NCBI RefSeq assembly: GCF_004766055.1
Contig: NZ_SPQR01000002.1
Location: 186,001 to 250,000 of the forward strand
From: Desulfosporosinus sp. Sb-LF
GTDB lineage: Bacteria; Bacillota; Desulfitobacteriia; Desulfitobacteriales; Desulfitobacteriaceae
Direction: 5' to 3'
Length of the DNA: 64,000 bases
In this document: piece by piece, positions 48,537 to 58,865 of the stretch
How the letters are laid out: each line of letters begins with the position of its first letter
Numbering within the stretch: position 1 is the stretch's first letter
Notes under the pieces: generated by a model
The model's database searches: none
What the model was told of the DNA's origin: nothing
What the model saw: the letters and a program-made list of their open reading frames with translations, nothing else
Made by a program: the position numbers and the translations under genes

Positions 48537-48899
48537 TTAAGTCGACGATAATATCTCCTTCACTCGTTTTCTCAGTTCGAATAAATCAAAGGGCTTACCC
48601 ATATAATGCAGAATTCCGAGGTCCTTAGCTTGCTCCATATTTTGAGCATCACCGTAGGCCGTCATCATGATCACGCCGACCCTATGATCTAAGTCACGCA
48701 TTTTTCTTAAAGTTTCTATACCATTCATTCCGGGCATTTTCATGTCCATTAATACAAGGTCAGGCTCAAAGGTTTTGAGTAACTGAAGGGCTTCTGCACC
48801 ATCTGCCGCCATTTCAACCTCATGTTGATCCTCCTGAAAAGTTTCAAAGAGTAGACAACGTACTCCAAGCTGGTCATCTACGATAAGGATTTTAGCCAC
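48537..48899 (-). CDS. spo0F: Single-domain response regulator Spo0F
   Basis: Spo0F passes phosphate from sensor kinases to Spo0B or directly toward Spo0A in the sporulation decision. The 120-residue receiver domain has the acidic pocket VDD (Asp 8 and 9), phospho-acceptor Asp 52 in LMDMKMPGMNG, Thr 80 and Lys 102 in MGKPFD. There is no output domain. Start is GTG 48899 behind AAGGG. It is 17 bases after alr. Many Clostridia lack a full phosphorelay, so the partner here is uncertain. Confidence 0.9.
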   Translation of the reverse strand: MAKILIVDDQLGVRCLLFETFQEDQHEVEMAADGAEALQLLKTFEPDLVLMDMKMPGMNGIETLRKMRDLDHRVGVIMMTAYGDAQNMEQAKDLGILHYMGKPFDLFELRKRVKEILSST

Positions 48900-48916
48900 T
48901 TACTACATCCCTTCCC

Positions 48917-50122
48917 TCAGGTTTCTCTTAGAGGTGAATATTCTGTATAGACTGGTAAAACTCCTTCTTCCATAACCCTTTCTGATGATATTTGTTCCTT
49001 TTGTCTATATGTCCTGCGGATCCGAGGATTTGCTACTGTCCTTCGCAAAGGAATTTCGACCTCATCCCCTAAAGTGCAATTCTGTAATCCCACGTCAATT
49101 ACAGTTAGCTGCATACCGATTTTTCCAGCAACCCGCACCGTCCGATTCTTCAAAAGTATCCGTTCTTGCCCAAGGAAAATACCAAACAAAGCAGCAAGAT
49201 TTTTGATCACAATTTTGAGGAAATCTAACCATCCTTGGGGTATAAAATTTGGCGCTACACCAAACCCATCTGCATACCCTACGGGGATCACAGCTAGTTG
49301 AGTTTCGGCCTTTGTACGATAAATACTTTGATATCCCACGTCCGTTCCTTTTGGAACCTTCCGCAGGTGAACGATCCGACTTTTAGCTACCCAAGGGTCC
49401 TTCAAAGGCATGGCCCCTGTAAAACCCTGTGCTGGATAATGACCAATCAGCAGTGTGCCAATACGCACGAAATCATGATGCCATTCGGGGTAATCGAGAA
49501 ATGCTGCGCTGTTGCAAACATGTTGCCAAGTTGGACGAATTTCAAGTTCTCCCAAACGGGCCATGAAAGCCCTAAAACGATTGTATTGCCCCAATGTATA
49601 TTGCCGATCTCTTTGAGCCGCCCGTGCAAAGTGGGTATAAGCTCCTGCAACATGAATATAGGGAGCCTTTGCCAAGGCCAAAGCAATTGCTTCCAATTCA
49701 GTAAACTGAAACCCCGTTCTCCCCATGCCCGTCTCCAACTTAAGGTGGACTTGAACTGATTCATGAGGATCCAGTTCCGAGCAAACCTCATTCAACTCCG
49801 AAATCCAGGAAAGTTCAGCAATCGTTAAGTGCAATTGTGCAGTGATCGCCTTCGCCCACTCTTCTCGTGTGGTAGGCCCCAAAACTAGAATAAGTCCCTT
49901 AATTCCATGCTCGCGCAAGATTAGCCCTTCATCAACCCTTGTGACCGCAAACGCTTCACATCCGTCCCTTTCCAAGGCTTGCGCAACCTCGACTGCACCT
50001 AGCCCATAGGCATCGGCTTTAACAACAGCCATACACCTCGCTTTAGGACGGAGGTGCTTTACAATTTCTCGATAATTTCCTACGACCGCATCAAGGTCCA
50101 CTTCAATCCAGGTATCAGCCAT
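48917..50122 (-). CDS. alr: Alanine racemase
   Basis: Alr makes D-alanine for the peptidoglycan stem using pyridoxal phosphate. The 401-residue product has PLP Lys 35 in AVVKADAYGLGA, the opposite-face Tyr in DVGYQSIYRTK near residue 275 and PVGYADGF near 290. Length is slightly above average because of a segment near 305-330 (GWLDFLKIVIKNLAALFGIF) not typical of the family. It lies four bases after a FemX-like gene; both concern the peptide part of the wall. Confidence 0.92.
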   Translation of the reverse strand: MADTWIEVDLDAVVGNYREIVKHLRPKARCMAVVKADAYGLGAVEVAQALERDGCEAFAVTRVDEGLILREHGIKGLILVLGPTTREEWAKAITAQLHLTIAELSWISELNEVCSELDPHESVQVHLKLETGMGRTGFQFTELEAIALALAKAPYIHVAGAYTHFARAAQRDRQYTLGQYNRFRAFMARLGELEIRPTWQHVCNSAAFLDYPEWHHDFVRIGTLLIGHYPAQGFTGAMPLKDPWVAKSRIVHLRKVPKGTDVGYQSIYRTKAETQLAVIPVGYADGFGVAPNFIPQGWLDFLKIVIKNLAALFGIFLGQERILLKNRTVRVAGKIGMQLTVIDVGLQNCTLGDEVEIPLRRTVANPRIRRTYRQKEQISSERVMEEGVLPVYTEYSPLRET

Positions 50123-50125
50123 GCC

Positions 50126-51208
50126 CTATCCCCTCCGCGCTCGCCGCAACTTGCCGATGATACCCTTTATAACGTCCGAATAGATCGGTTCTAAATGGTT
50201 CCAGAGAAAGTAAATTACTGGACGATACACTAAATCCCATTCTCCGATGAACTCTGTGTATTCTCCATTAAAGCCTTTCTTAAAGCGATAAAGTCCGTAA
50301 AGAGGATTATCTTCTGTCAAATGCCCAGGAACCCCTCGGAAATCATAGAGAGTGCACCCTAGTGACTTTGCCCAGCGAATCATTTCCCACTGAATTAAGT
50401 AGTTGGGCATGACATTTCGATGAGCATTAGACGACGCACCATAGATATACCATGCTTTATCTCCTATAACGAATGCCAATGTACCGGCAACAACCTTGCC
50501 TTCATACTCGGCAATAAATAACTCTCCCAACCCTTTTGGAACCAAAGAATCATAAAGGTCTTCAAAATAAGAATAAGCCCGCACTAAGAAGCGGTCACGC
50601 TCTGTCGTTTCTGTTAAGACCCGATAAAACTCTGGTAAATCCTCCCGAGTTCCCCGGCGTATCCGGACTCCCTTTTTCTGAGCTAGACGAATGTTATAAC
50701 GTGTTTTTTGCTGCATGTTAGCTAATAGTACTTCCTCATCGGGTGAAATATCTAAACGAAACACGTACTTTGGTTGTACGCCTTCAAAGCCCTTGCCACT
50801 CTCGGCCGAGCTAAATCCCTTGGAAAGCAAATACTGCTCCAGCTCTTTTTCAGAAGATGTAACATCTGGATCAATCTTAAGGAAAATCGCTCCTCGAGAT
50901 TTTGCCAACTTTCGAATTTCCGCTAGCACGAAATCAAAGAGTTCAACATTCTTCCAGTCTACTATAGGGCCTCGAGAAGCGTAAAAAATCGGAATTCCCA
51001 CAACTGGGATTTTGCGTTCAAGAATTGAGGCTACTGCCACAATTTCTCCGTTTTCTTCAACAACCAAGCGCCAAGGAATCCAACCTGTCCGGCTCTTGAT
51101 CTCTCCCCATTCCCAGGACTGGAGAACATGGCCTTTCAAATCCTTGGCCAAAAAAGCATTAAACTTTGTATGTTCACTTTTATCGATCCACCTTGCAACA
51201 TAGGCCAT
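50126..51208 (-). CDS. FemX/FemAB-like lipid II aminoacyltransferase
   Basis: FemABX enzymes add amino acids from aminoacyl-tRNA to lipid II peptides to build interpeptide bridges. The 360-residue product has two GNAT-like lobes; HVLQSWEWGEIKSRTGW near residue 28, GVQPKYVFRLDISPDEE near 145 and DFRGVPGHLTEDNPLYGLYRFKKGF near 300-325 are family signatures. A predicted helical arm is short. ATG 51208 follows AAGGGG. Pairing with alr suggests an Ala- or D-Ala-related crosslink, but the amino acid added is unknown. Confidence 0.88.
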   Translation of the reverse strand: MAYVARWIDKSEHTKFNAFLAKDLKGHVLQSWEWGEIKSRTGWIPWRLVVEENGEIVAVASILERKIPVVGIPIFYASRGPIVDWKNVELFDFVLAEIRKLAKSRGAIFLKIDPDVTSSEKELEQYLLSKGFSSAESGKGFEGVQPKYVFRLDISPDEEVLLANMQQKTRYNIRLAQKKGVRIRRGTREDLPEFYRVLTETTERDRFLVRAYSYFEDLYDSLVPKGLGELFIAEYEGKVVAGTLAFVIGDKAWYIYGASSNAHRNVMPNYLIQWEMIRWAKSLGCTLYDFRGVPGHLTEDNPLYGLYRFKKGFNGEYTEFIGEWDLVYRPVIYFLWNHLEPIYSDVIKGIIGKLRRARRG

Positions 51209-51402
51209 TAGCTCAGTCCCCTTCCTCTTCCATTCTTACCATGGTCATGCTCCTCTAATCAACAACTCATTATAACAGGAAGAGTTCGTGCTATACCCTT
51301 TGTCCAAGGTTTAGCAGAACTCTCCTAAATCAACCTATACGTCGAGGTTCGTGCATCCCACGAATTCTCAACTATCTCCTTTTTCGGGCACCCCGCTCCC
51401 CA

Positions 51403-51466
51403 TAGTAGGAGCTTGATCGGTTAGTTTGCTATGCGTGGTAAGACGAGCATTGTGTGACACAAGTCT
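51403..51466. repeat. Structured intergenic repeat, copy D (partial)
   Basis: Between femX and pyrG, a 36-base segment starting GAGCTTGA (51409-51416), through TTAGTTTGCT (51421-51430) and ending GTAAGAC matches copy A read on the opposite strand at 32 of 36 positions; ACAAGTC follows in both. It ends six bases before the pyrG stop. A hairpin TTCGTG/CACGAA lies just upstream (about 51348-51364). The other cores of the family are missing or degraded here. Confidence 0.65.
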
Positions 51467-51471
51467 AACCC

Positions 51472-53082
<1,611 letters not shown>

Positions 53083-53172
53083 TCAGATCTTTAAATGATT
53101 AAATAAGTGCTCTTTCTATTTTCCAGCAGTCGACATATCCATCATTGGGATTATCTCTGCAACAAAACACAT

Positions 53173-53209
53173 AAATAAAGCTAGTCCGCCAACCGCACTA
53201 GCTTTATTT
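53173..53209 (-). terminator. Terminator or attenuator upstream of pyrG
   Basis: Perfect 13-base arms AAATAAAGCTAGT (53173-53185) and ACTAGCTTTATTT (53197-53209) enclose an 11-base loop; TTTATTTATG follows on the minus strand. It can end rpoE transcription or act as a leader attenuator of pyrG. Confidence 0.8.
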
Positions 53210-53350
53210 TAGAAGTCAAGAATACTATATTTTGGGTATTCTGGGTACAAGGCAACGACTCACAAGGAGTCTGATCAAATGTCGAATGTGCCAAACAGCT
53301 TGGACAAACGAAAACTATATTTATCCCATTGCTCTATTTTAGCCAGACTT

Positions 53351-53382
53351 CTAAAGGATGTCAAGACATCGACATCCTTTAG
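53351..53382 (-). other. Hairpin after rpoE
   Basis: Perfect 12-base arms CTAAAGGATGTC and GACATCCTTTAG enclose an eight-base loop that itself contains GATGTC-like symmetry. No good U-run follows. The AAAGGATGTC arm also occurs in the terminators near spoIIID (21770-21871). Confidence 0.55.
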
Positions 53383-53435
53383 CATAGTATCGTGCATTCA
53401 TCTGAGCAAGTATTTCCCTTATGATACTGAGCTTA

Positions 53436-53843
53436 TTACCACTTTTCTCCGCGCCGACCCTCATCCGCCTCATCAAAGGCTTCGTCTGTTTCTGAGGCAT
53501 CCTCATCTAAAACATCCTCATCTAGCTCTTCTAGATCTCCCCTGTCCTCTTCATCACCAGAAGCTTTGTTCGTCAAGGATATAGGGTGATTTCGCTTGGG
53601 GACCTTTGCAGGCTCCCAAACCTTCAAACCCCATTCACCCCGCCCAAGAAACGTAAACCTAGTGTCTAAATTGATCTGCGTGAGTGCCGCTGCAATCCTA
53701 ATGGCCTCAGGAGAGATTCCTAAGCGCAAGAGTACTTTTTCAATTAAATTCTGATAATGCATAGGGTTACCTTGGGATTTTAGTACCTCATAAGCTATAT
53801 CTGCTTCCGTTACCTTGTCCTTTTTACTTAAAGAGTGGGTCAA
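53436..53843 (-). CDS. rpoE: RNA polymerase delta subunit
   Basis: Delta speeds recycling of Firmicute RNA polymerase and lowers nonspecific binding. The product (about 135 residues) has the HARE-HTH domain in the first 80 residues (ADIAYEVLKSQGNPMHYQNLIEKVLLRL) and a disordered, highly acidic C-terminal tail (residues 95-130) rich in Glu and Asp, the hallmark of this subunit. I start at TTG 53843 behind GGTGGAG. It lies between argS and pyrG, the Bacillus position. Confidence 0.92.
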   Translation of the reverse strand: MTHSLSKKDKVTEADIAYEVLKSQGNPMHYQNLIEKVLLRLGISPEAIRIAAALTQINLDTRFTFLGRGEWGLKVWEPAKVPKRNHPISLTNKASGDEEDRGDLEELDEDVLDEDASETDEAFDEADEGRRGEKW

Positions 53844-53947
53844 AACTCCACCGCCCTTCGTCGTTTTGAATATCAATATATTCGGCCCACCCCTAAATAT
53901 TTCCTGCTTATCGTTTATTTAAACATAAATTTAATAATCTTGATACT

Positions 53948-55630
53948 TTACATTTTCTCTGGAGCTGTCACGCCTAGAATTCCCAGTACATTACTAATAA
54001 TTTGTTTCACGGACCTCACTAGACCCAAACGAGCCCGACGCAAGCCCACATCATCAATAAGTACGCGCTGGCTGTTATAGAAAGTATGAAAAAGCCCCGC
54101 CAAGTCGAGTACATATCGTGCTAAGCGATGGGGTTCCATGAGACGTGCAGCAACCATAATTTCGCTCGGAAGGTCAGCCATCTTCTTGAGCAGGTCCCGC
54201 TCTTCCGTACTATCCAGACGTATAAGGTCTTCTTCGAGAGGGAGAATTCCCGTATCGCCCAGTTCTTCAGCCTGACGCAAAATGCTACATAAACGGGCAT
54301 GCGCGTATTGTACATAATAAACTGGGTTATCAGATGACTGAGCTCTTGCCAGATCCATATCAAAATCTACCGTGGAGTCCGGGTCTCGCAAGTTAAAGAA
54401 GAAACGAGCAGCATCCTTTCCAACTTCATCCATCAACTCACGTAATGTGATGTACTGACCAGAACGTTTAGACATTTTTACTACTTCGCCGTTTTGTATG
54501 AGGCGCACGAGCTGCATTAAAATAATTTGTAGATTGTCTGCATCATACCCCAAGGCAGACATCGCCCCTTTCATTCGAGCGACATGTCCGTGATGATCTG
54601 CACCCCAAATATTGACAACCCTATCAAATCCTCTGTCAAATTTGTTACGATGGTACGCAATATCTGCAGCGAAATAAGTTGGAGTACCATTGCTCCTGAC
54701 TACTACCTCGTCTTTTTCGTCTCCAAACAATGAGGATTTAAGCCAAAGAGCGCCTTCTTTTTCATAAATGTACCCTTTTTTCTGGAGTTCCTCTAGGGAA
54801 GAGCGAACTTCACCTGAATCGTGTAGAGATTGTTCGTTAAACCAAACATCATATTCAACGCCAAAATCTCGAAGCGTTTCCCTGATGTTACTCATTTTCT
54901 CCCCTAAAGCATACCGAACCAGGAACTCACGTCTTAATCCGGGTTCAACCGCAAGATACTTGTTCCCCACTTTTACAATAAGACCTTTTACAGTTTCTAT
55001 TAAGTCTTCACCATGATAACCCCCCTCAGGGAAGGGAGCATCCTGTCCTAGTAGTTGTAAATATCTTGCTTCCAATGATAAGGCAAAATTATGGATTTGA
55101 TTCCCGGCATCATTGATGTAAAATTCACGAGATACTTCATACCCTGCCATTGAAAGTAATGACGCAAGACTGTCTCCAAGTGCAGCCCCTCGAGCATTAC
55201 CCATGTGTAATAGGCCCGTGGGGTTTGCACTTACGAATTCAACTTGAATCCTTTGGCCTTTTCCGATATCAACTTGGCCATAGCTATTCCCCGCCTTTAG
55301 TACTTCATTTATGACGTTCGTTAGCCATAACGGATTTAGATGAAAGTTAATAAAACCAGCCCCTGCAATTTCAGACGACTGTATCCAGGTCCCCGCCGTA
55401 TCAAGGTGCTTAATAAGTATTGTGGCTATTTCCCTGGGTGAACGTTTCGCTTGTTTGGCCAATACCATCGCTAGATTCGTTGCCAAATCTCCATGCTGCC
55501 TATCTCTTGGTTCTTCTAAAACATAATTCGGCAATTCCTCAAACATTAATTCCCCAGACGTTTGCGCTGCTTTTGCGGCTTGTACTAAGTGATTTGTAAT
55601 TTGTGTTTTTATATTCTCGTAGAGACTCAT
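53948..55630 (-). CDS. argS: Arginyl-tRNA synthetase
   Basis: ArgS charges tRNA-Arg. The 560-residue product has an N-terminal additional domain, the class I motif SANPTGLLHMGNARG (HIGH equivalent HMGN, near residue 128), the KMSKRSG motif near 385 and a C-terminal anticodon-binding helical domain ending with ILGVTAPEKM. It overlaps the DUF1934 gene by four bases (ATGA). No T-box leader is seen upstream. Confidence 0.97.
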   Translation of the reverse strand: MSLYENIKTQITNHLVQAAKAAQTSGELMFEELPNYVLEEPRDRQHGDLATNLAMVLAKQAKRSPREIATILIKHLDTAGTWIQSSEIAGAGFINFHLNPLWLTNVINEVLKAGNSYGQVDIGKGQRIQVEFVSANPTGLLHMGNARGAALGDSLASLLSMAGYEVSREFYINDAGNQIHNFALSLEARYLQLLGQDAPFPEGGYHGEDLIETVKGLIVKVGNKYLAVEPGLRREFLVRYALGEKMSNIRETLRDFGVEYDVWFNEQSLHDSGEVRSSLEELQKKGYIYEKEGALWLKSSLFGDEKDEVVVRSNGTPTYFAADIAYHRNKFDRGFDRVVNIWGADHHGHVARMKGAMSALGYDADNLQIILMQLVRLIQNGEVVKMSKRSGQYITLRELMDEVGKDAARFFFNLRDPDSTVDFDMDLARAQSSDNPVYYVQYAHARLCSILRQAEELGDTGILPLEEDLIRLDSTEERDLLKKMADLPSEIMVAARLMEPHRLARYVLDLAGLFHTFYNSQRVLIDDVGLRRARLGLVRSVKQIISNVLGILGVTAPEKM

Positions 55631-56064
55631 TGGGGGAGATCCTCCTTTATATTTAGCAACAGTACATTATGGCTTACTAAATTATCATCGACAAAAAGGT
55701 CATATTCTAGACTAATACGTCCCCCGTGTACTGTCAAGTCACACTCTACCTTGTCGGGCATAACGCTAAGCTGAATTTTTCCATAGCAGGTGGTATAGAT
55801 ACTACGGTTAAGCACACCCTTCTTGTACTCTTGGGCTAGATCGACCGCTCCTTTACGATTCAAGGTAACTGAGTCTTCTTTAATACTTAAAAATGTTGTC
55901 ACCTCTTCGAGGCCAGTACTTTCACTACCGGATTCTCTATATAGCACATAGAAAACGCCTTTTCGTTCATAGAACGTCCCCTCGGTGATCAATTCCTGCT
56001 GGTCTTCGTGTCCTTCCGGATATTTTTGTTTTCCATTCACATGGATTGTTACTTTTTTCTGCAA
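55627..56064 (-). CDS. DUF1934 beta-barrel protein
   Basis: The product (about 145 residues) belongs to the DUF1934 (YwiB) family, a calycin-like beta-barrel with no proven role. LITEGTFYERKGVFYVLYRES near residue 27 and VTLNRKG are family features. I start at TTG 56064 (LQKKVTIHVNG) behind AAAGGAG; the frame extends 16 codons further into a repeat but without resemblance. The order DUF1934-argS is the same as in Bacillus. The ribosome site lies within the edge of repeat copy C. Confidence 0.85.
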   Translation of the reverse strand: MQKKVTIHVNGKQKYPEGHEDQQELITEGTFYERKGVFYVLYRESGSESTGLEEVTTFLSIKEDSVTLNRKGAVDLAQEYKKGVLNRSIYTTCYGKIQLSVMPDKVECDLTVHGGRISLEYDLFVDDNLVSHNVLLLNIKEDLPQ

Positions 56065-56065
56065 T

Positions 56066-56260
56066 GGGTTCGCTCCTTTCGAGAGGGAGTGAGTGTCTCT
56101 GCCCGTTCGCACACGCCCTTGCTATTCGCTGGGACGCAATTCTGCTCTCCCTGCTATCTAAGCAGAGAAACTTCTCTGGCTTTGGGGTCGACGGGGGGTG
56201 AGAGACGCTCTGAGGCTGTTTGCTTCTTCGGCGCAAAGGCGCTGTGTATGTTGGAGACCG
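56066..56260. repeat. Structured intergenic repeat, copy C
   Basis: Upstream of DUF1934. GGGTCGACGGGGG (56185-56197), AGAAACTT (56166-56173) and CTATCTAAGC (56154-56163) are exact inverses of strings in copy B, in the same order. GGTTCGCT (56068-56075) also occurs in copy A, and GTTTGCTTCTTCGGCG (about 56218-56233) resembles the GTTTGCT region of copies A and D. Fold-back pairs include GCTTAG/CTAAGC-type arms around AGAGAAACTTCTCT. The left edge contains the DUF1934 ribosome binding site. Confidence 0.72.
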
Positions 56261-56465
56261 TTCCTGTTGCATGTTAGCATTTTAGCGTCTGAGAAGCAAT
56301 TCAACTTTACATGTTCTTTATACACACTCAAATCATTGGGGCACAAAGAGGCTCCTCTTGTTTTGGTTTATGAGACAATTGAATAATGGTTAATGTGCCT
56401 ATTCTCGCTAATCCGGATAAACTCCTTTATTATTCTCGATTATTTTATCTCTATATGTATACAAC

Positions 56466-56494
56466 AGCGAGAGGAAAACTCATTTCCTCTCGCT
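56466..56494 (-). terminator. Hairpin after ypeB
   Basis: Perfect 12-base arms AGCGAGAGGAAA (56466-56477) and TTTCCTCTCGCT (56483-56494) with a five-base loop lie 82 bases after ypeB. The following bases are only mildly U-rich. Between this and repeat copy C (56261-56465) I see no gene. Confidence 0.6.
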
Positions 56495-56576
56495 CATCTT
56501 TACCAGTCTAAAGTATCACTTTCTTCCGGTAGCATAATTGTGCCCAATGTTGGCGATTAAATAGCTTTGTGCCTTT

Positions 56577-57941
56577 TTACTGCAAGAATTCTCCGCGTGG
56601 GGTTTTAATGATTCGTTGAATCTTCTCTTCGGCACCTGTTGCTGCATTTAGGTATATGAGATATTCCTCTCCCTGATACCGTCCGCGAAATTCATAGCTG
56701 TAGACTTCTTTATTCCCGCTTTTGGCGATGACCGCCAAACGACTCTCTAGGACCTGAAATTTTTGGCGCAATTTGCGTACTGCCTGATCTAGGGAAATTT
56801 TGGCAGGGAAGGTGCGTGTTTGATGAAACGAGTAATAGGGTGCTGCGTCCAAGCCAACGATCTGGCCGTTGTCTAAGGCGAGCATTACACGTACTTTGTC
56901 TGAGTAAATTCTCACCCCATCTTTTTCTGCTACGAAATCGAATTGAAAATAGGAGCCGAAGTCTTCACTTGAAGTTAACACTAGTTGCCAGCCTAGTGAT
57001 TGCAAAGCCGTCTTGGCTTTGCTCACGGCTTGCTCTGCACTCAGGGTTCGAGGTTCGATGGAGCGCTGATCTCTGTAGAGTGTTACCACTCCTCCTTGGC
57101 GGCTGACTTCTAGATAAGCATCTTTATACTTCCATTTGTATCCACCCATGGTGCCCTGTGATTCTCCGGCAGATTCAGGAATTATGTTGGCATAGCCCAC
57201 CTTATTCAAGAAGTCCCGTGCCACGACTTGGGCTTGATCACGTGTGACTTCTCCAGAAGGGAGCCCCAACGGCTTTGGAACGTCACGTGTGGCATATTCT
57301 CCGGTGTACGTGAATGGTGGGAGCTTTTGCAGACTCGCATCTAATTGGTCTAGCCCAGATCTTACTGATTTCGCAGGGGCTTCAGATCCATCCGCGGCCG
57401 CTTCAGCAACCTGAGGTCCACCGAAACCCAGTCGTTGCCTTATAGATGGGTTAGGATCTGTCCAGACTAGATTTTCCGTGTCTATTCTGGTCAACATATC
57501 TTGAACCTTTTGATTGACGGGTACAAGGCGTTCATGCATGTCTCTTAATGTCTTATCCTCTTCAGCAGAGGTTGTCCCTCCACCAGCGATTTTTTGGGCC
57601 AAGGTCCTAGAAAAATCGCCCGATTGCGTTAAGAACTGACCCATATAACTGAGCCCTGCCTGATCAGCTGGGATTTGGGCGAAATCCTTGAGCGCAGCAT
57701 CGCTTTTACTTGAGACTTGGCTCAAGTAAAGAATTTTTTGGGTGGAGTTGCTTGCCACATCTCCTTTGGACATATCTGTTTCCAGCTGGTCGAGATGACT
57801 TGCAAAGTCGGCCAAAGCGCGGCGGTTATTATTTTCTGCGGCGAGACGATAATCTCCCGCAAGGCGGTATTCCGTGAATCCCCATCCCAGGGAGAATACG
57901 AAAGCTGCTGCTAAAGCACCAATCCAAAGTTTTCTATGCAT
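56577..57941 (-). CDS. ypeB: Germination protein YpeB
   Basis: YpeB is needed to place and stabilise the cortex-lytic enzyme SleB in the spore and to inhibit it until germination. The product (about 454 residues) has one N-terminal membrane segment (about 6-22), a helical region with long coiled stretches to about 190, and three PepSY-like domains in the C-terminal half (for example TRDQAQVVARDFLNKVGY, LSAEQAVSKAKTALQSLGW, ISLDQAVRKLRQKFQ). I start at ATG 57941 behind AGGGGG. It follows sleB by ten bases; the sleB-ypeB pair is conserved. Confidence 0.94.
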   Translation of the reverse strand: MHRKLWIGALAAAFVFSLGWGFTEYRLAGDYRLAAENNNRRALADFASHLDQLETDMSKGDVASNSTQKILYLSQVSSKSDAALKDFAQIPADQAGLSYMGQFLTQSGDFSRTLAQKIAGGGTTSAEEDKTLRDMHERLVPVNQKVQDMLTRIDTENLVWTDPNPSIRQRLGFGGPQVAEAAADGSEAPAKSVRSGLDQLDASLQKLPPFTYTGEYATRDVPKPLGLPSGEVTRDQAQVVARDFLNKVGYANIIPESAGESQGTMGGYKWKYKDAYLEVSRQGGVVTLYRDQRSIEPRTLSAEQAVSKAKTALQSLGWQLVLTSSEDFGSYFQFDFVAEKDGVRIYSDKVRVMLALDNGQIVGLDAAPYYSFHQTRTFPAKISLDQAVRKLRQKFQVLESRLAVIAKSGNKEVYSYEFRGRYQGEEYLIYLNAATGAEEKIQRIIKTPRGEFLQ

Positions 57942-57951
57942 TCCGATCCCC

Positions 57952-58644
57952 CTACTTCGTAAAGATATGATTCCCAATCTGAATAATTTGTGGTCGAGAC
58001 CAAATGTATTTATTTTTTGTCTTGGCTGGATTAAAAAAGAAGACAGCTCCCTTAGAGGGGTCTACTCCGCTTGCAGCCTCTTGGGCAGCACGTATGGCAG
58101 TTGCCGAAGGGGTTAAATTGATTTGTCCGTCATTTACACTTGAAAACGCCTGAGGCTGATAGATGATATCGGCAATCGTTTTAGGAAACGCCGGATCCGA
58201 AATTCGATTCAGAATTACAGCAGCAACTGCGACTTGGCCCAAGTAGGGTTCCCCTCGCGCCTCTGCATTCACCGCGCGGGCTAAGAGGTTGGTATCAATG
58301 TTTTTATTACCAACAGCCTTTCCTGACGCATTCGTGCTTTGTCCAGTCAAACGTTTTATTTCTTTGATTGTTTGCGTTCCGGCCAAACCATCAACCCGCA
58401 GCCCGTGGTCCTTTTGAAACTTCCGAATTGCAGCCTCTGTTTTCGACCCAAACTTTCCATCTGCCGTTCCGACCCCATATCCTAGCTGTGTCAATTTAGT
58501 TTGTAGTTCTTTGACTTCTGGACCTTTGCTCCCTCTCCCAAGCAGCCGATCCCCCAAAGCGGCATAGGCAATGCCAGATAGGGCAATGCTGAGAATTAAA
58601 CCGATAATCAAGACAACCCCCCAGGGTCTAACGCGTACTTTCAT
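57952..58644 (-). CDS. sleB: Spore cortex-lytic enzyme SleB
   Basis: SleB is a lytic transglycosylase that breaks spore cortex at germination. The 230-residue product has a signal segment (residues 8-29), a peptidoglycan-binding domain (GPEVKELQTKLTQLGYGVGTADGKFG ... AIRKFQKDHGL, about 40-85) and the catalytic Hydrolase_2 domain from about 118 with LARAVNAEARGEPYLGQVAVAAVILNRI (catalytic Glu in AEARGE). ATG 58644 lies behind GAGGTGAGG. A sigma-G-like promoter is upstream. Confidence 0.95.
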   Translation of the reverse strand: MKVRVRPWGVVLIIGLILSIALSGIAYAALGDRLLGRGSKGPEVKELQTKLTQLGYGVGTADGKFGSKTEAAIRKFQKDHGLRVDGLAGTQTIKEIKRLTGQSTNASGKAVGNKNIDTNLLARAVNAEARGEPYLGQVAVAAVILNRISDPAFPKTIADIIYQPQAFSSVNDGQINLTPSATAIRAAQEAASGVDPSKGAVFFFNPAKTKNKYIWSRPQIIQIGNHIFTK

Positions 58645-58673
58645 ACCCTCACCTCACTTTGTTAATGCTTACT

Positions 58674-58704
58674 TAGTGTGGCAAAAGTTGAAGGAAATTA
58701 TCCA
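58674..58704 (-). promoter_or_regulatory. Candidate sigma-G promoter of sleB
   Basis: TGGATA (58704-58699), an 18-base spacer and CACACTA (58680-58674) on the minus strand resemble forespore sigma-G elements (-35 TGMATA, -10 CATNNTA) with one mismatch each. Bacillus sleB is sigma-G dependent. Confidence 0.35.
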
Positions 58705-58750
58705 ACATTATTCCATTGGACATAATAATTTATTTAATTTAAGCAAAACA

Positions 58751-58773
58751 AAAAAACCCCAAATTTTCGGGGT
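58751..58773 (-). terminator. Terminator of the pst-phoU operon
   Basis: ACCCC (58756-58760) pairs with GGGGT (58769-58773); on the minus strand seven U residues follow. It lies 93 bases after the phoU stop. Confidence 0.75.
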
Positions 58774-58865
58774 CTTCGAAAGAGAAACCTATTATTCAAT
58801 CCATACCACAAGAATGCGACAACGATAACCGTTATCGAAGATAATACAGGCTAGTAAAATCTAGC

